Origin: an uncultured Dorea sp.
GTDB taxonomy: Bacteria > Bacillota > Clostridia > Lachnospirales > Lachnospiraceae
NCBI GenBank assembly: GCA_947388185.1
Contig: CANDQP010000029.1
Coordinates: forward strand, 1-32,097
Direction of reading: 5' to 3'
Length of the DNA: 32,097 nucleotides
Each line of letters begins with the position of its first letter. Position 1 is the stretch's first letter. Below are positions 24,497-31,613 of this stretch, piece by piece. A program made the position numbers and the translations under genes. The notes beneath the pieces were generated by a model. It did not search any database, was not told the origin of the DNA, and saw only the letters and a list, made by a program, of their open reading frames with translations.

Positions 24497-24705
24497 AGCT
24501 AGTCGGGTAAGCATATTATGTTGTCAATGTTCCATTCTTCCTGTGCCGTCATGTAGGCGCAGAATCGTTCCAAAGAACATGGATGAGTGAAGCAGAACGG
24601 AAAGTGTTGGATGGATTCGACGAGGAATCAGGAAAGGGATCATGATCCGGCCGCCTGCAGAGCGCCGGGGGTGATGTTTAAAGAAAATAGTACCATATCA
24701 GTATC
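24497..24705. other. Toxin promoter region and non-coding stretch
   Basis: 24515-24520 is the likely minus-strand -10 (CATAAT followed by ATGCTTA), resembling the antitoxin promoter (TATAATATACTTA) in inverted orientation, as if the two 5' regions arose by duplication. From about 24530 to 24705 only a 20-codon frame (24583 onward) without a ribosome site is seen; nothing is supported there. Confidence 0.4.
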
Positions 24706-24743
24706 AAAAAAACCGAAAACGTTGATCCTGCAACATTTCCGGT
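24706..24743 (-). terminator. Terminator of the tRNA-Gly gene
   Basis: On the minus strand ACCGGAAATGTTG pairs with CAACGTTTTCGGT around a six-base loop, then seven T. It starts 9 bases past the tRNA 3' end. Confidence 0.8.
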
Positions 24744-24751
24744 CTTTGGTA

Positions 24752-24822
24752 AGCAGATAACGGGAATCGAACCCGCCTCTCCAGCTTGGGAAGCTAGCAT
24801 TCTACCGATGAACTATATCTGC
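24752..24822 (-). tRNA. tRNA-Gly (anticodon CCC)
   Basis: 71 bases folding as a full cloverleaf. The acceptor GCAGATA pairs with TATCTGC, the discriminator base is T, and the D-arm contains ATCGGTAG. The anticodon stem CTAGC/GCTGG holds the loop TTCCCAA, giving anticodon CCC for GGG codons. The T-arm is GCGGG-TTCGATT-CCCGT. CCA is not encoded. It is transcribed alone, with promoter and terminator of its own. Confidence 0.95.
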
Positions 24823-24831
24823 ATGTCATGT

Positions 24832-24860
24832 ATTATAATACATTTTCCCAAGAAATGCAA
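24832..24860 (-). promoter_or_regulatory. Promoter of tRNA-Gly
   Basis: Minus-strand TTGCAT (24860-24855), 17 bases, TATAAT (24837-24832), ending 9 bases before the tRNA 5' end. Confidence 0.8.
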
Positions 24861-24921
24861 TCATTTTGTAAAGTTAAGAAAAAATTCATAATTTCTATCG
24901 AAAAAGTTTGGATTATTGTTC

Positions 24922-24927
24922 TATAAT
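24922..24927 (+). promoter_or_regulatory. -10 box of the second ABC operon
   Basis: TATAAT, 28 bases before the ATG at 24956. No good -35 is seen 16-18 bases upstream, so activation or an alternative start is possible. Confidence 0.4.
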
Positions 24928-24955
24928 GATAGAATAGAAAATGGGAGGAGTGCGG

Positions 24956-25675
24956 ATGGACAAAGTAATAGAAGTAAAGGATCTGTATAAGCTATACCGT
25001 GTGGGCGACGAAGTCGTTCGTGCGCTTGACGGAGTGGGATTTGAGATATATGAAGGCGAATTCTGTGCGATCGTAGGAACCTCCGGCTCCGGTAAGTCGA
25101 CACTCTTGAACATGCTTGCAGGACTTGAGAAGCCAACGAAGGGCAGTGTCGTGATCGCGGGACAGCATATCGAGAATCTGACGGAGGAGCAATTGGTTCG
25201 GTTCCGGCGGGAGAATGTAGGATTTATCTTCCAGTCCTTTCATCTTCTGGGAACCATGAATGCGCTGGAGAATGTGGCGCTGCCCTTAAGTTTCCGGGGA
25301 GTCCCAAGGGATATACGGATGCGCCGGGCGGATAAGATGCTGGAGCTGGTGAAGCTTAAGAAGCACAAGAAGCATCTGCCGAACCAGATGTCGGGCGGAC
25401 AGCAGCAGAGAGTGGGGGTGGCAAGGGCTCTTGTGGTCGATCCCAAGATTATATTTGCAGATGAGCCGACAGGGAATCTGGATTCCCACACATCAGAAGA
25501 GGTCATGAGACTGATGCAGCAGGTGGTGAGAGAACAGAGGAAGACTCTGGTGATGGTAACTCACGATGCGCATCTGGCAACCTATGCCGACAGAGTCTTC
25601 CATATCCGGGACGGGAAGATTCTTAAGATTGAAGATAACCGGAAGATAGCGATTGAGGAGGGCAAAAGAAGATGA
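24956..25675 (+). CDS. ABC transporter ATP-binding protein (LolD/MacB type)
   Basis: A 239-residue ATPase. Walker A GTSGSGKST is at 41-49, the Q-loop at Q90 (GFIFQSFHL), the signature MSGGQQQR at 142-149 and Walker B IIFADEP with D166/E167, then the switch histidine in VTHDAH. GGGAGGAG sits 5 bases before the ATG at 24956, ruling out the ATG at 24941, which would place this site within the coding region. The stop codon overlaps the next start (ATGA), so it is coupled to the extracellular protein and then a MacB-like permease. Role: energising an export or envelope-remodelling machine. Confidence 0.93.
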   Translation: MDKVIEVKDLYKLYRVGDEVVRALDGVGFEIYEGEFCAIVGTSGSGKSTLLNMLAGLEKPTKGSVVIAGQHIENLTEEQLVRFRRENVGFIFQSFHLLGTMNALENVALPLSFRGVPRDIRMRRADKMLELVKLKKHKKHLPNQMSGGQQQRVGVARALVVDPKIIFADEPTGNLDSHTSEEVMRLMQQVVREQRKTLVMVTHDAHLATYADRVFHIRDGKILKIEDNRKIAIEEGKRR

Positions 25676-27186
25676 AACTAGTAAAGAAGCTGCTGATGGG
25701 AGTATGCATGGCCGCGCTGATGGCCGGGATGGCAGGATCGGTCACGGTCATGGCGGCGCCGTCCGGGTCAGTCACGGTCACATCCGATGGGAACAAGGCG
25801 CCTACATTCACTGCGGAGAGCGCACAGGAGTGGACCCTGATCGTACATAATGGTTCCAATGTGCCGTTAAGCAATGCGGTGATCGCGCCCAGGCTTGGAG
25901 ATACCAATGACGAGTGGCCGTTTAAGACGGAATACCAGAATTATGCGCAGAGGATAGAGGAGATTCCGGCGGGAGAGTCCGTACCGGTTACCTTTGTTTT
26001 CGAGCAGCGTGAGGATGTTGCGACTTCGAGGCATACTCTGCAGTTTGATGTATATACGGAAGACAGCGCGGAACCGGCCGCTTCCCAGAAGTTCTATGTC
26101 AATACAACGGCGAAACCGGCGGATAACCCGGGAGATCAACTGATCGACTTAGATCAGATCACCGGAGGAGATCTGTCGTTAGGAGATATCAGTGGAGATA
26201 TGATGTCGGCGGATGCCGGCGGGTTCAGCAACGGAGACGTATCCGGAGGCGGAGGGAGCGCGGATTCAGGGTCGGTTCCCAGGGTGATCGTTACCGGGTT
26301 TAACACTGATCCGGCGGAAGTGCGCGCAGGAAGTAATTTTAACCTGATCATTCATCTGAAGAATACGTCGAAGACTACGAAGGTCAGCAACATGCTGTTC
26401 GACCTGAGCGCACCGACAGAAGGAAGCGACGCGCAGACGGTGGCGCCTGCATTTCTTCCGGTGTCCGGTTCCAGTTCTATTTATATGGAAGGAATCAAGG
26501 CGAATGGTACGGCGGATATCTCCATTCAGCTCAACGCCAAGGCGGATCTGCTGCAGAAGCCTTACAGCGTCGATCTGAGTATGAAATACGAAGGCGCCAA
26601 CGGAACCCCGGTAGATGCGTCTTCCAGCCTGTCCATTCCGGTGAAGCAGGATGCCAGATTCGAGTTCAGTGAATTCGAGATCAGCCCGGACATTATCTCC
26701 GTGGGAGATGAGGCCAATGTGATGTGCAATCTCTATAACATGGGAAGGATCAAGCTCTATAATGTGAAGGCGACATTTGAAGGAGCCTGTATTGAGAAGG
26801 AAGAGGTGTTTGTCGGCAATGTAGAGTCAGGCGCGACGGCTTCTATTGACGCTATGCTGGAAGGGGCACAGGCAACCGGAGGTCCGGCCAGTGTGAAGAT
26901 GACGCTCAGCTATGAGGACGAGTCAGGCAAGATCGCCGTGGCAGAGAAGGAGCTGCAGCTTGAGGTAATGGAAGCGATGGAGAGCGGCGATATGATGCCG
27001 ATGGATATGGAGATGATGGAAGAACCGAAGCAGTTCCCGGTGGTGCCTGTTGCGGCGGCAGCGGGTGTGGTCGTTCTGATCATCATTATCGTGGTTATAT
27101 CGAAGAGAAGGAAGAGAAGAAAGAGACTGAATGAAGAGGAGGAATTGCTGGATGAGCTGGATAGACCTTCTGAGGATGAGCGGTAG
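25672..27186 (+). CDS. Secreted, membrane-anchored CARDB/COG1361-like protein
   Basis: A 504-residue protein. A signal peptide (about 1-28, cut after VMA) precedes several beta-sandwich modules of the COG1361 S-layer/CARDB kind (QEWTLIVHNGSNVPLSNAVI; FNLIIHLKNTSKTTKVSNML; ANVMCNLYNMGRIKLYNVKA). A Gly/Asp/Ser-rich linker lies at about 160-205, a Met/Asp-rich stretch (MMPMDMEMMEEP) at about 443-454, one TM at about 458-478, and a basic then acidic cytoplasmic tail. It is encoded between the ATPase and the permease, replacing the MacA-type adaptor of Gram-negative systems. It probably forms the extracellular part of the complex. Confidence 0.8.
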   Translation: MKLVKKLLMGVCMAALMAGMAGSVTVMAAPSGSVTVTSDGNKAPTFTAESAQEWTLIVHNGSNVPLSNAVIAPRLGDTNDEWPFKTEYQNYAQRIEEIPAGESVPVTFVFEQREDVATSRHTLQFDVYTEDSAEPAASQKFYVNTTAKPADNPGDQLIDLDQITGGDLSLGDISGDMMSADAGGFSNGDVSGGGGSADSGSVPRVIVTGFNTDPAEVRAGSNFNLIIHLKNTSKTTKVSNMLFDLSAPTEGSDAQTVAPAFLPVSGSSSIYMEGIKANGTADISIQLNAKADLLQKPYSVDLSMKYEGANGTPVDASSSLSIPVKQDARFEFSEFEISPDIISVGDEANVMCNLYNMGRIKLYNVKATFEGACIEKEEVFVGNVESGATASIDAMLEGAQATGGPASVKMTLSYEDESGKIAVAEKELQLEVMEAMESGDMMPMDMEMMEEPKQFPVVPVAAAAGVVVLIIIIVVISKRRKRRKRLNEEEELLDELDRPSEDER

Positions 27187-28567
27187 CAATTTGAAGAGGC
27201 GGAAGCTTCGAACATTTCTGACCGTCCTTGGGGTTATCATCGGAACAGCATCCATCGTTGTCATGATCTCGCTGGGGCTTGGGCTCCAGGAATCTCTTTA
27301 TCAGGAGGTGGAACAATCCGGCGGTCTGACGAGTATTAAGGTGATGGGCGCTGGTGCGGGTGATTCTATGTATTCTTTCTCCTATTCCTCGGGAGAGGAG
27401 GGGGAAGAATCTCAGAAATATATCAACGACCAGGCGGTTAGCGAGCTTGCCCAGATCGAACACGTTACGGTTGCGTCGCCGGTATACGAGATGTGGGTCA
27501 ACATGCTGAAGGGCAGGTACGAAGGCTCCGGGCAGTTGGTGGCGATGACGCCGGAGGGTCTTGGGGCCAAGAATATCCCGTTGGCAACCGGAAGGCTTCC
27601 GGCGCCGAACAGCGGAAGCCTGGAATTGGTATACGGCAACGGAATCGCGACGAGCTTCTATGAGAAGGGAACCGGAAAGGGATATTATGAGACCGGAGAG
27701 CTGCCGGATATTGATTTTGCCAATGATTCAATATTCCTGATACTTGACCAGGACGGTTACTATAACAATATGGGCGGCGGATTTGATATGGGCAATACAG
27801 ACGAATTCGGCGGACAGCAGGCCAACTCCAAGACGGTGCAGAAGCATGTGGTGAAGGCCAGCGGCGTTGTCGAGGGAGACCCGGAGGAGTATACGGCGAA
27901 TTATTACTATATCTATTGTGATCTGGATACACTGAAACAGATCCTTAAGAAGGAATTCGCCGGGAGAGTTATTCCGGGACAGCCCAGCACAAAATCAGGC
28001 AAGCCGTATAAGGAATTCTGTTATTCATATGCTCAGGTGAATGTAGACGATATAGACAATGTAGAAGCGGTCTCGGCAAGAATCCGGGAGATGGGCTATA
28101 ATGTTGAGACTAACGCGGAATATCTGAACAGTATGAAGAGCCAGTTCGCTATTATCCAGGCAGTGCTTGGCGGCATCGGCGCGGTATCTCTGTTCGTTGC
28201 GGCGATCGGAATCGCGAATACGATGATGATGTCTATCTATGAGAGGACGAAAGAGATCGGAGTGATCAAGGTGCTCGGCTGCAGCCTTAAGAACATCAAG
28301 CAGATGTTCCTGCTGGAGGCTGCATTCATCGGACTGCTCGGAGGCATGATCGGCAATGTCCTGAGCTTCCTGATGTCGGCGGCGATCAACTTCCTGGCAG
28401 CCAGCGGAGGTGCATCCATGGGGATCACCGGCAATATCTCATATATTCCGCTGTGGCTGGTCCTGCTATCCATGGGATTCGCCATGCTGGTGGGTGTGAT
28501 CGCGGGATATTTCCCGGCGCTTCGGGCCATGAAGTTAAGCCCGCTCGCTGCGATCCGCAATGAATAG
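27152..28567 (+). CDS. MacB-like ABC permease
   Basis: A 471-residue permease. The N-terminus is typical: IDLLRMSGSNLKRRKLRTFL, then TM1 (TVLGVIIGTASIVVMISLGL). A large extracytoplasmic MacB periplasmic-core-like domain (about 50-335) follows, then three C-terminal TMs with the FtsX motif ERTKEIGVIKVLGCSLKNIK. The total of four TMs is the classical MacB plan, unlike the eight-TM permease at 10336. The ATG at 27152 has GAGGAGG 9 bases upstream; the ATG at 27131 lies before this site. The start overlaps the previous gene by 35 bases, indicating tight coupling. Confidence 0.92.
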   Translation: MSWIDLLRMSGSNLKRRKLRTFLTVLGVIIGTASIVVMISLGLGLQESLYQEVEQSGGLTSIKVMGAGAGDSMYSFSYSSGEEGEESQKYINDQAVSELAQIEHVTVASPVYEMWVNMLKGRYEGSGQLVAMTPEGLGAKNIPLATGRLPAPNSGSLELVYGNGIATSFYEKGTGKGYYETGELPDIDFANDSIFLILDQDGYYNNMGGGFDMGNTDEFGGQQANSKTVQKHVVKASGVVEGDPEEYTANYYYIYCDLDTLKQILKKEFAGRVIPGQPSTKSGKPYKEFCYSYAQVNVDDIDNVEAVSARIREMGYNVETNAEYLNSMKSQFAIIQAVLGGIGAVSLFVAAIGIANTMMMSIYERTKEIGVIKVLGCSLKNIKQMFLLEAAFIGLLGGMIGNVLSFLMSAAINFLAASGGASMGITGNISYIPLWLVLLSMGFAMLVGVIAGYFPALRAMKLSPLAAIRNE

Positions 28568-28573
28568 GCAGAA

Positions 28574-28837
28574 TTATTCTTCTATAATATGGATCTCCAG
28601 ATAATCGAAATCTATAGAATCTACGAAGTTATCCTGCGTGAACCGCGTCTTGTCATGGCGCTTGAATTCTTCGATGGTGGCATCTAACCAGATTGGCTTG
28701 CTCAGATCGAATTCATAGCATATGGCGTCGAGCGCGTTGAAGATCTTATGGGTCCGGGTATCGTCAGTGTCATCACAGATGACGGTATCCCGGACTAATC
28801 TGTTGTCTTTGAATTCTTTACCCCATAATCGAAACAT
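28574..28837 (-). CDS. Conserved hypothetical small protein
   Basis: An 87-residue, acidic, soluble protein with no signal or TM. It contains FDLSKPIWLDATIEEFKRHD and TRFTQDNFVDSIDFDYLEIH. I recall similar short proteins in many Clostridia, but no function is known to me. It is transcribed toward the MacB-like permease, with only 6 bases between the two stop codons. GAGG precedes the ATG, and a minus-strand promoter lies at 28892-28920, so it is a true stand-alone gene. Confidence 0.75.
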   Translation of the reverse strand: MFRLWGKEFKDNRLVRDTVICDDTDDTRTHKIFNALDAICYEFDLSKPIWLDATIEEFKRHDKTRFTQDNFVDSIDFDYLEIHIIEE

Positions 28838-28891
28838 GGCAGTACCTCATTTCCCTTGAAAATATTCTTAGTAATACACAACTGTATCATT

Positions 28892-28920
28892 ACTATAGCC
28901 ACTTTTGAGGGATCTGTAAA
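28892..28920 (-). promoter_or_regulatory. Promoter of the small hypothetical gene
   Basis: Minus-strand TTTACA (28920-28915), 17 bases, TATAGT (28897-28892). It is divergent from the promoter at 28936. Confidence 0.6.
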
Positions 28921-28935
28921 GAGTTTTATAACTAT

Positions 28936-28964
28936 TTGACTTTGAATCTGTGTTATGATAAACT
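28936..28964 (+). promoter_or_regulatory. Putative promoter of the PTS IIC gene
   Basis: TTGACT (28936-28941), 17 bases, TAAACT (28959-28964). A TATGAT at 28954 is a better -10 but only 12 bases away. Assignment is tentative. Confidence 0.35.
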
Positions 28965-29004
28965 CATGTGACAAGACAGTTGTAAATTCACAGAGGAGAA
29001 AGAA

Positions 29005-30069
29005 ATGGACAGATTGAAAAAGATATTGGACAAGATATTTATTGAGGGTTTAAGCGCCATGGCGCAGGGGCTTTTTGCTACGCTGATCATAGGAACGATC
29101 ATTCAGCAGATCGGCACGCTGCTCGGCGGGCCGTTCGGGGATATGATCTATGTGATTGGCAAGGTGGCGGCTTCGCTTACAGGGGCGGGAATCGGCGCCG
29201 CAGTAGCGTACAGGTTCAAGGAATCCCCGTTAGTGGTGGTTTCGGCGGCGACGGCGGGCATGGTCGGGGCATTTGCGAGCAAACTGCTCGCGGGAGCGCT
29301 TCTCTCGGAAGGGGCAATGATATATGCAGGGCCGGGAGAGCCGCTTGGCGCATTTATCGCGGCTTATGTGGGTATTTTCTTCGGACATCTTATATCCGGG
29401 AAGACGAAGGTCGATATTCTGGTAACGCCGCTTGTGAGTATCGGGACGGGTTCTGCGGTAGGACTTCTCTTAGGACCACCGATTTCCGGCTTCATGGCGT
29501 GGCTTGGGTCGCTTATCAACTGGGGGACGGAACAGCAGCCGTTCCTTATGGGAATCATCGTATCGGTGCTTATGGGTATGATCCTGACACTTCCGATCAG
29601 TTCGGCGGCGCTTGGTATCATCCTCAATCTGTCCGGTCTCGCAGCGGGGGCGGCGACGGTTGGATGCTGCTGTAATATGGTAGGATTCGCGGTGGCAAGC
29701 TACCGGGAGAATAAGATCGGGGGATTACTGGCACAGGGGATCGGAACTTCCATGCTCCAGGTGCCGAATATTGTGAGGAAGCCTGTCATCTGGCTTCCGG
29801 CTATATTGTCAAGTGCGATCCTCGGACCGATCGGTACGATGGCGCTGCATATGACAAGCAATGCGACCGGTTCGGGTATGGGAACGGCCGGACTGGTAGG
29901 GCAGATCATGACCTGGCAGACGATGATCCAGACGGAGTCAGCGATGATGGTTCTGATCAAGATTCTGCTGATCCAGATCATCCTTCCGGCGGCTGTGACG
30001 CTGCTGATATCGGAATTCATGCGAAGGAAAGGCTGGATCAAGTTCGGAGATATGCTGCTGGAGATGTGA
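29005..30069 (+). CDS. PTS IIC-like membrane protein (PF13303 type)
   Basis: A 354-residue polytopic membrane protein of the PTS_EIIC_2 type, glycine and alanine rich with about 8-10 TMs. Distinctive stretches are AMAQGLFATLIIGTIIQQIG, YAGPGEPLGAFIAAYVG, LVTPLVSIGTGSAVGLLLGP, MGMILTLPISSAALGI and GTSMLQVPNI. No IIA, IIB, HPr or sugar kinase gene is adjacent, so it may be a stand-alone transporter. GAGGAGAAAG precedes the ATG. The CobO-type gene follows after 25 bases and may be co-transcribed. Confidence 0.85.
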   Translation: MDRLKKILDKIFIEGLSAMAQGLFATLIIGTIIQQIGTLLGGPFGDMIYVIGKVAASLTGAGIGAAVAYRFKESPLVVVSAATAGMVGAFASKLLAGALLSEGAMIYAGPGEPLGAFIAAYVGIFFGHLISGKTKVDILVTPLVSIGTGSAVGLLLGPPISGFMAWLGSLINWGTEQQPFLMGIIVSVLMGMILTLPISSAALGIILNLSGLAAGAATVGCCCNMVGFAVASYRENKIGGLLAQGIGTSMLQVPNIVRKPVIWLPAILSSAILGPIGTMALHMTSNATGSGMGTAGLVGQIMTWQTMIQTESAMMVLIKILLIQIILPAAVTLLISEFMRRKGWIKFGDMLLEM

Positions 30070-30094
30070 TATTTCCAAAAGAAGGGGAGAGAAT

Positions 30095-30619
30095 ATGACG
30101 GGTACAGGAAGGATACACATATATTACGGAGACGGGAAGGGGAAGACGACCGCGGCTGTGGGGCTGGCAGTAAGGGCGGCAGGAAGCGGGCTTAAGGTGC
30201 TCTTCTTTCAGTTTTTGAAGGATAATTCTTCGAATGAACGGAAGATTCTGGAGACTTTGCCGGGTGTAACTTGTCTTCCGGGGAGAGAGCCTGTGAAGTT
30301 CGTCAGCAAGATGAACGGGGATGAACGGATCGAATTCCGGCATTACAATAACAAGGCGCTGGACGAGATTATTAAGTTCTGCGGGCCGTTTGATATGCTG
30401 GTTCTGGATGAAGCGCTGTGCGCGCTGAATCTGGAAGTCTTAAGCGAGGAGAAGCTGATAAGTTTTATCCAGCACAAGCCGAGGGGCCTTGAGATCGTGA
30501 TGACAGGCCCGCGTCTTCCGGATAATCTGTTGGAGATGGCAGACTATGTTACGGAGGTGCGGAAGGTGAAGCATCAGTTTGATCTGGGAAGGTCTGCGAG
30601 GAAAGGAATTGAATTCTGA
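30095..30619 (+). CDS. cobO: CobO/BtuR-type corrinoid adenosyltransferase
   Basis: A 174-residue cytoplasmic enzyme transferring adenosyl from ATP to cob(I)alamin or cobinamide (PF02572). The reversed P-loop GDGKGKTTA is at residues 12-20, followed by GLAVRAAGSGLKVLFFQFLK, the Asp motif MLVLDEALCAL and the family end LEIVMTGP and ADYVTEVRKVKH. AAGGGGAGAG precedes the ATG. There are no other cobalamin genes in the window; the protein probably serves salvage. The C-terminus is slightly short but complete. Confidence 0.9.
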   Translation: MTGTGRIHIYYGDGKGKTTAAVGLAVRAAGSGLKVLFFQFLKDNSSNERKILETLPGVTCLPGREPVKFVSKMNGDERIEFRHYNNKALDEIIKFCGPFDMLVLDEALCALNLEVLSEEKLISFIQHKPRGLEIVMTGPRLPDNLLEMADYVTEVRKVKHQFDLGRSARKGIEF

Positions 30620-30642
30620 TTTCTTAAATAAATGTGAATTTC

Positions 30643-30671
30643 ATGACATACTCTGCTTCATATGGTATACT
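30643..30671 (+). promoter_or_regulatory. Promoter of the (p)ppGpp synthetase gene
   Basis: ATGACA (30643-30648), 17 bases, TATACT (30666-30671), with TGG before it as an extended -10. Confidence 0.6.
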
Positions 30672-30718
30672 GATATATAGTACGAATTAACTCTTCGGTA
30701 TGAGAGGAGAGATACTAT

Positions 30719-31429
30719 ATGGAGAATGCGATAAAGAATTATGAGGATGTAGACAGTTGGAAGACTATCATGTTTCTGTATAATTCAGCATTGAAGGAAG
30801 TGGGAACGAAGCTGGAGATATTGAATGATGAATTCCAACATGTGCATAAGTATAATCCGATTGAGCATATCAAGACAAGAGTAAAGACACCAGAGAGTAT
30901 AGTAAAGAAGTTAAGAAAGAACGGTTATGAGATATCGATTGAGAATATGGTCAGATATGTCAATGATATTGCCGGCGTGAGGCTGATCTGCTCCTTCACA
31001 TCCGACATATATCGATTGGGAGAGATGATCGGGAACCAGAGTGATCTGAAGGTCTTAGCTATCAAGGATTACATCAGGAATCCCAAAGCGAGCGGCTATA
31101 AGAGCTATCATATGCTGGTATCCGTGCCGATCTTTTTGTCGGACAGTGTGGTAGATACGAAGGTAGAGATACAGATACGGACCATTGCCATGGACTTCTG
31201 GGCAAGCCTTGAACATAAGATCTATTATAAATTCGAAGGAAATGCTCCCGAGTATATCAGCCGGGAATTAAGAGAATGTGCAGAGATGGTGTCATCATTG
31301 GATGAGAAGATGCTGTCACTGAATGAGGCGATCTTAGATTGCCTGCGAGAACAAGAAGAGTTAAGATTAAGTACGAAGAGAAAAGATGTAAGCCATCTGA
31401 ACAGGGTGGCGATGTCGGGCCTGAGTTGA
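30719..31429 (+). CDS. relQ: Small alarmone synthetase (RelQ/YjbM type)
   Basis: A 236-residue single-domain GTP pyrophosphokinase making (p)ppGpp. The synthetase domain is clear: HIKTRVKTPESIVKKLRKNG, NDIAGVRLICSF, IRNPKASGYKSYHMLVSVP, and VEIQIRTIAMDFWASLEHKI with the catalytic glutamate in EIQIRT. It lacks the hydrolase, TGS and ACT domains of long RelA/SpoT proteins. The C-terminal helix (residues about 185-215) fits the RelQ tetramer contact. GAGGAG lies upstream of the ATG. It is a single gene, with its own promoter and a terminator that begins inside its last codons. Confidence 0.93.
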   Translation: MENAIKNYEDVDSWKTIMFLYNSALKEVGTKLEILNDEFQHVHKYNPIEHIKTRVKTPESIVKKLRKNGYEISIENMVRYVNDIAGVRLICSFTSDIYRLGEMIGNQSDLKVLAIKDYIRNPKASGYKSYHMLVSVPIFLSDSVVDTKVEIQIRTIAMDFWASLEHKIYYKFEGNAPEYISRELRECAEMVSSLDEKMLSLNEAILDCLREQEELRLSTKRKDVSHLNRVAMSGLS

Positions 31430-31446
31430 TCTCAGGTCCTTTTTTG
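31420..31446 (+). terminator. Terminator overlapping the stop codon
   Basis: CCTGAG (31420-31425), loop TTGAT, CTCAGG (31431-31436), then TCCTTTTTT. The TGA stop (31427-31429) is in the loop. Confidence 0.85.
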
Positions 31447-31523
31447 ACGGTATATAAGCGGGGCAGCGCTGCCTGCTTATAGATTATATAAATATATACA
31501 ATACATATATTATAAAAGCCTAT

Positions 31524-31552
31524 TTGATACCGGAGCGAATGATTTATATAAT
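31524..31552 (+). promoter_or_regulatory. Promoter of the PHP-domain gene
   Basis: TTGATA (31524-31529), 17 bases, TATAAT (31547-31552), about 60 bases before the ATG at 31614. Confidence 0.7.
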
Positions 31553-31613
31553 GGTGTTGAGAGCTGCAGATTCCATATAGCAGAAGTATAAAAGTATAAG
31601 GGGAGAGTGCCAC

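Noticed and set aside
24279-24590. 103-codon plus-strand frame
   Set aside because: It crosses the antitoxin terminator and the toxin leader, has no ribosome site and no protein-like character.
24583-24645. 20-codon frame beginning MSEAERKVLDGF
   Set aside because: It looks protein-like but has no ribosome site or promoter and no recognised family; too short to support.
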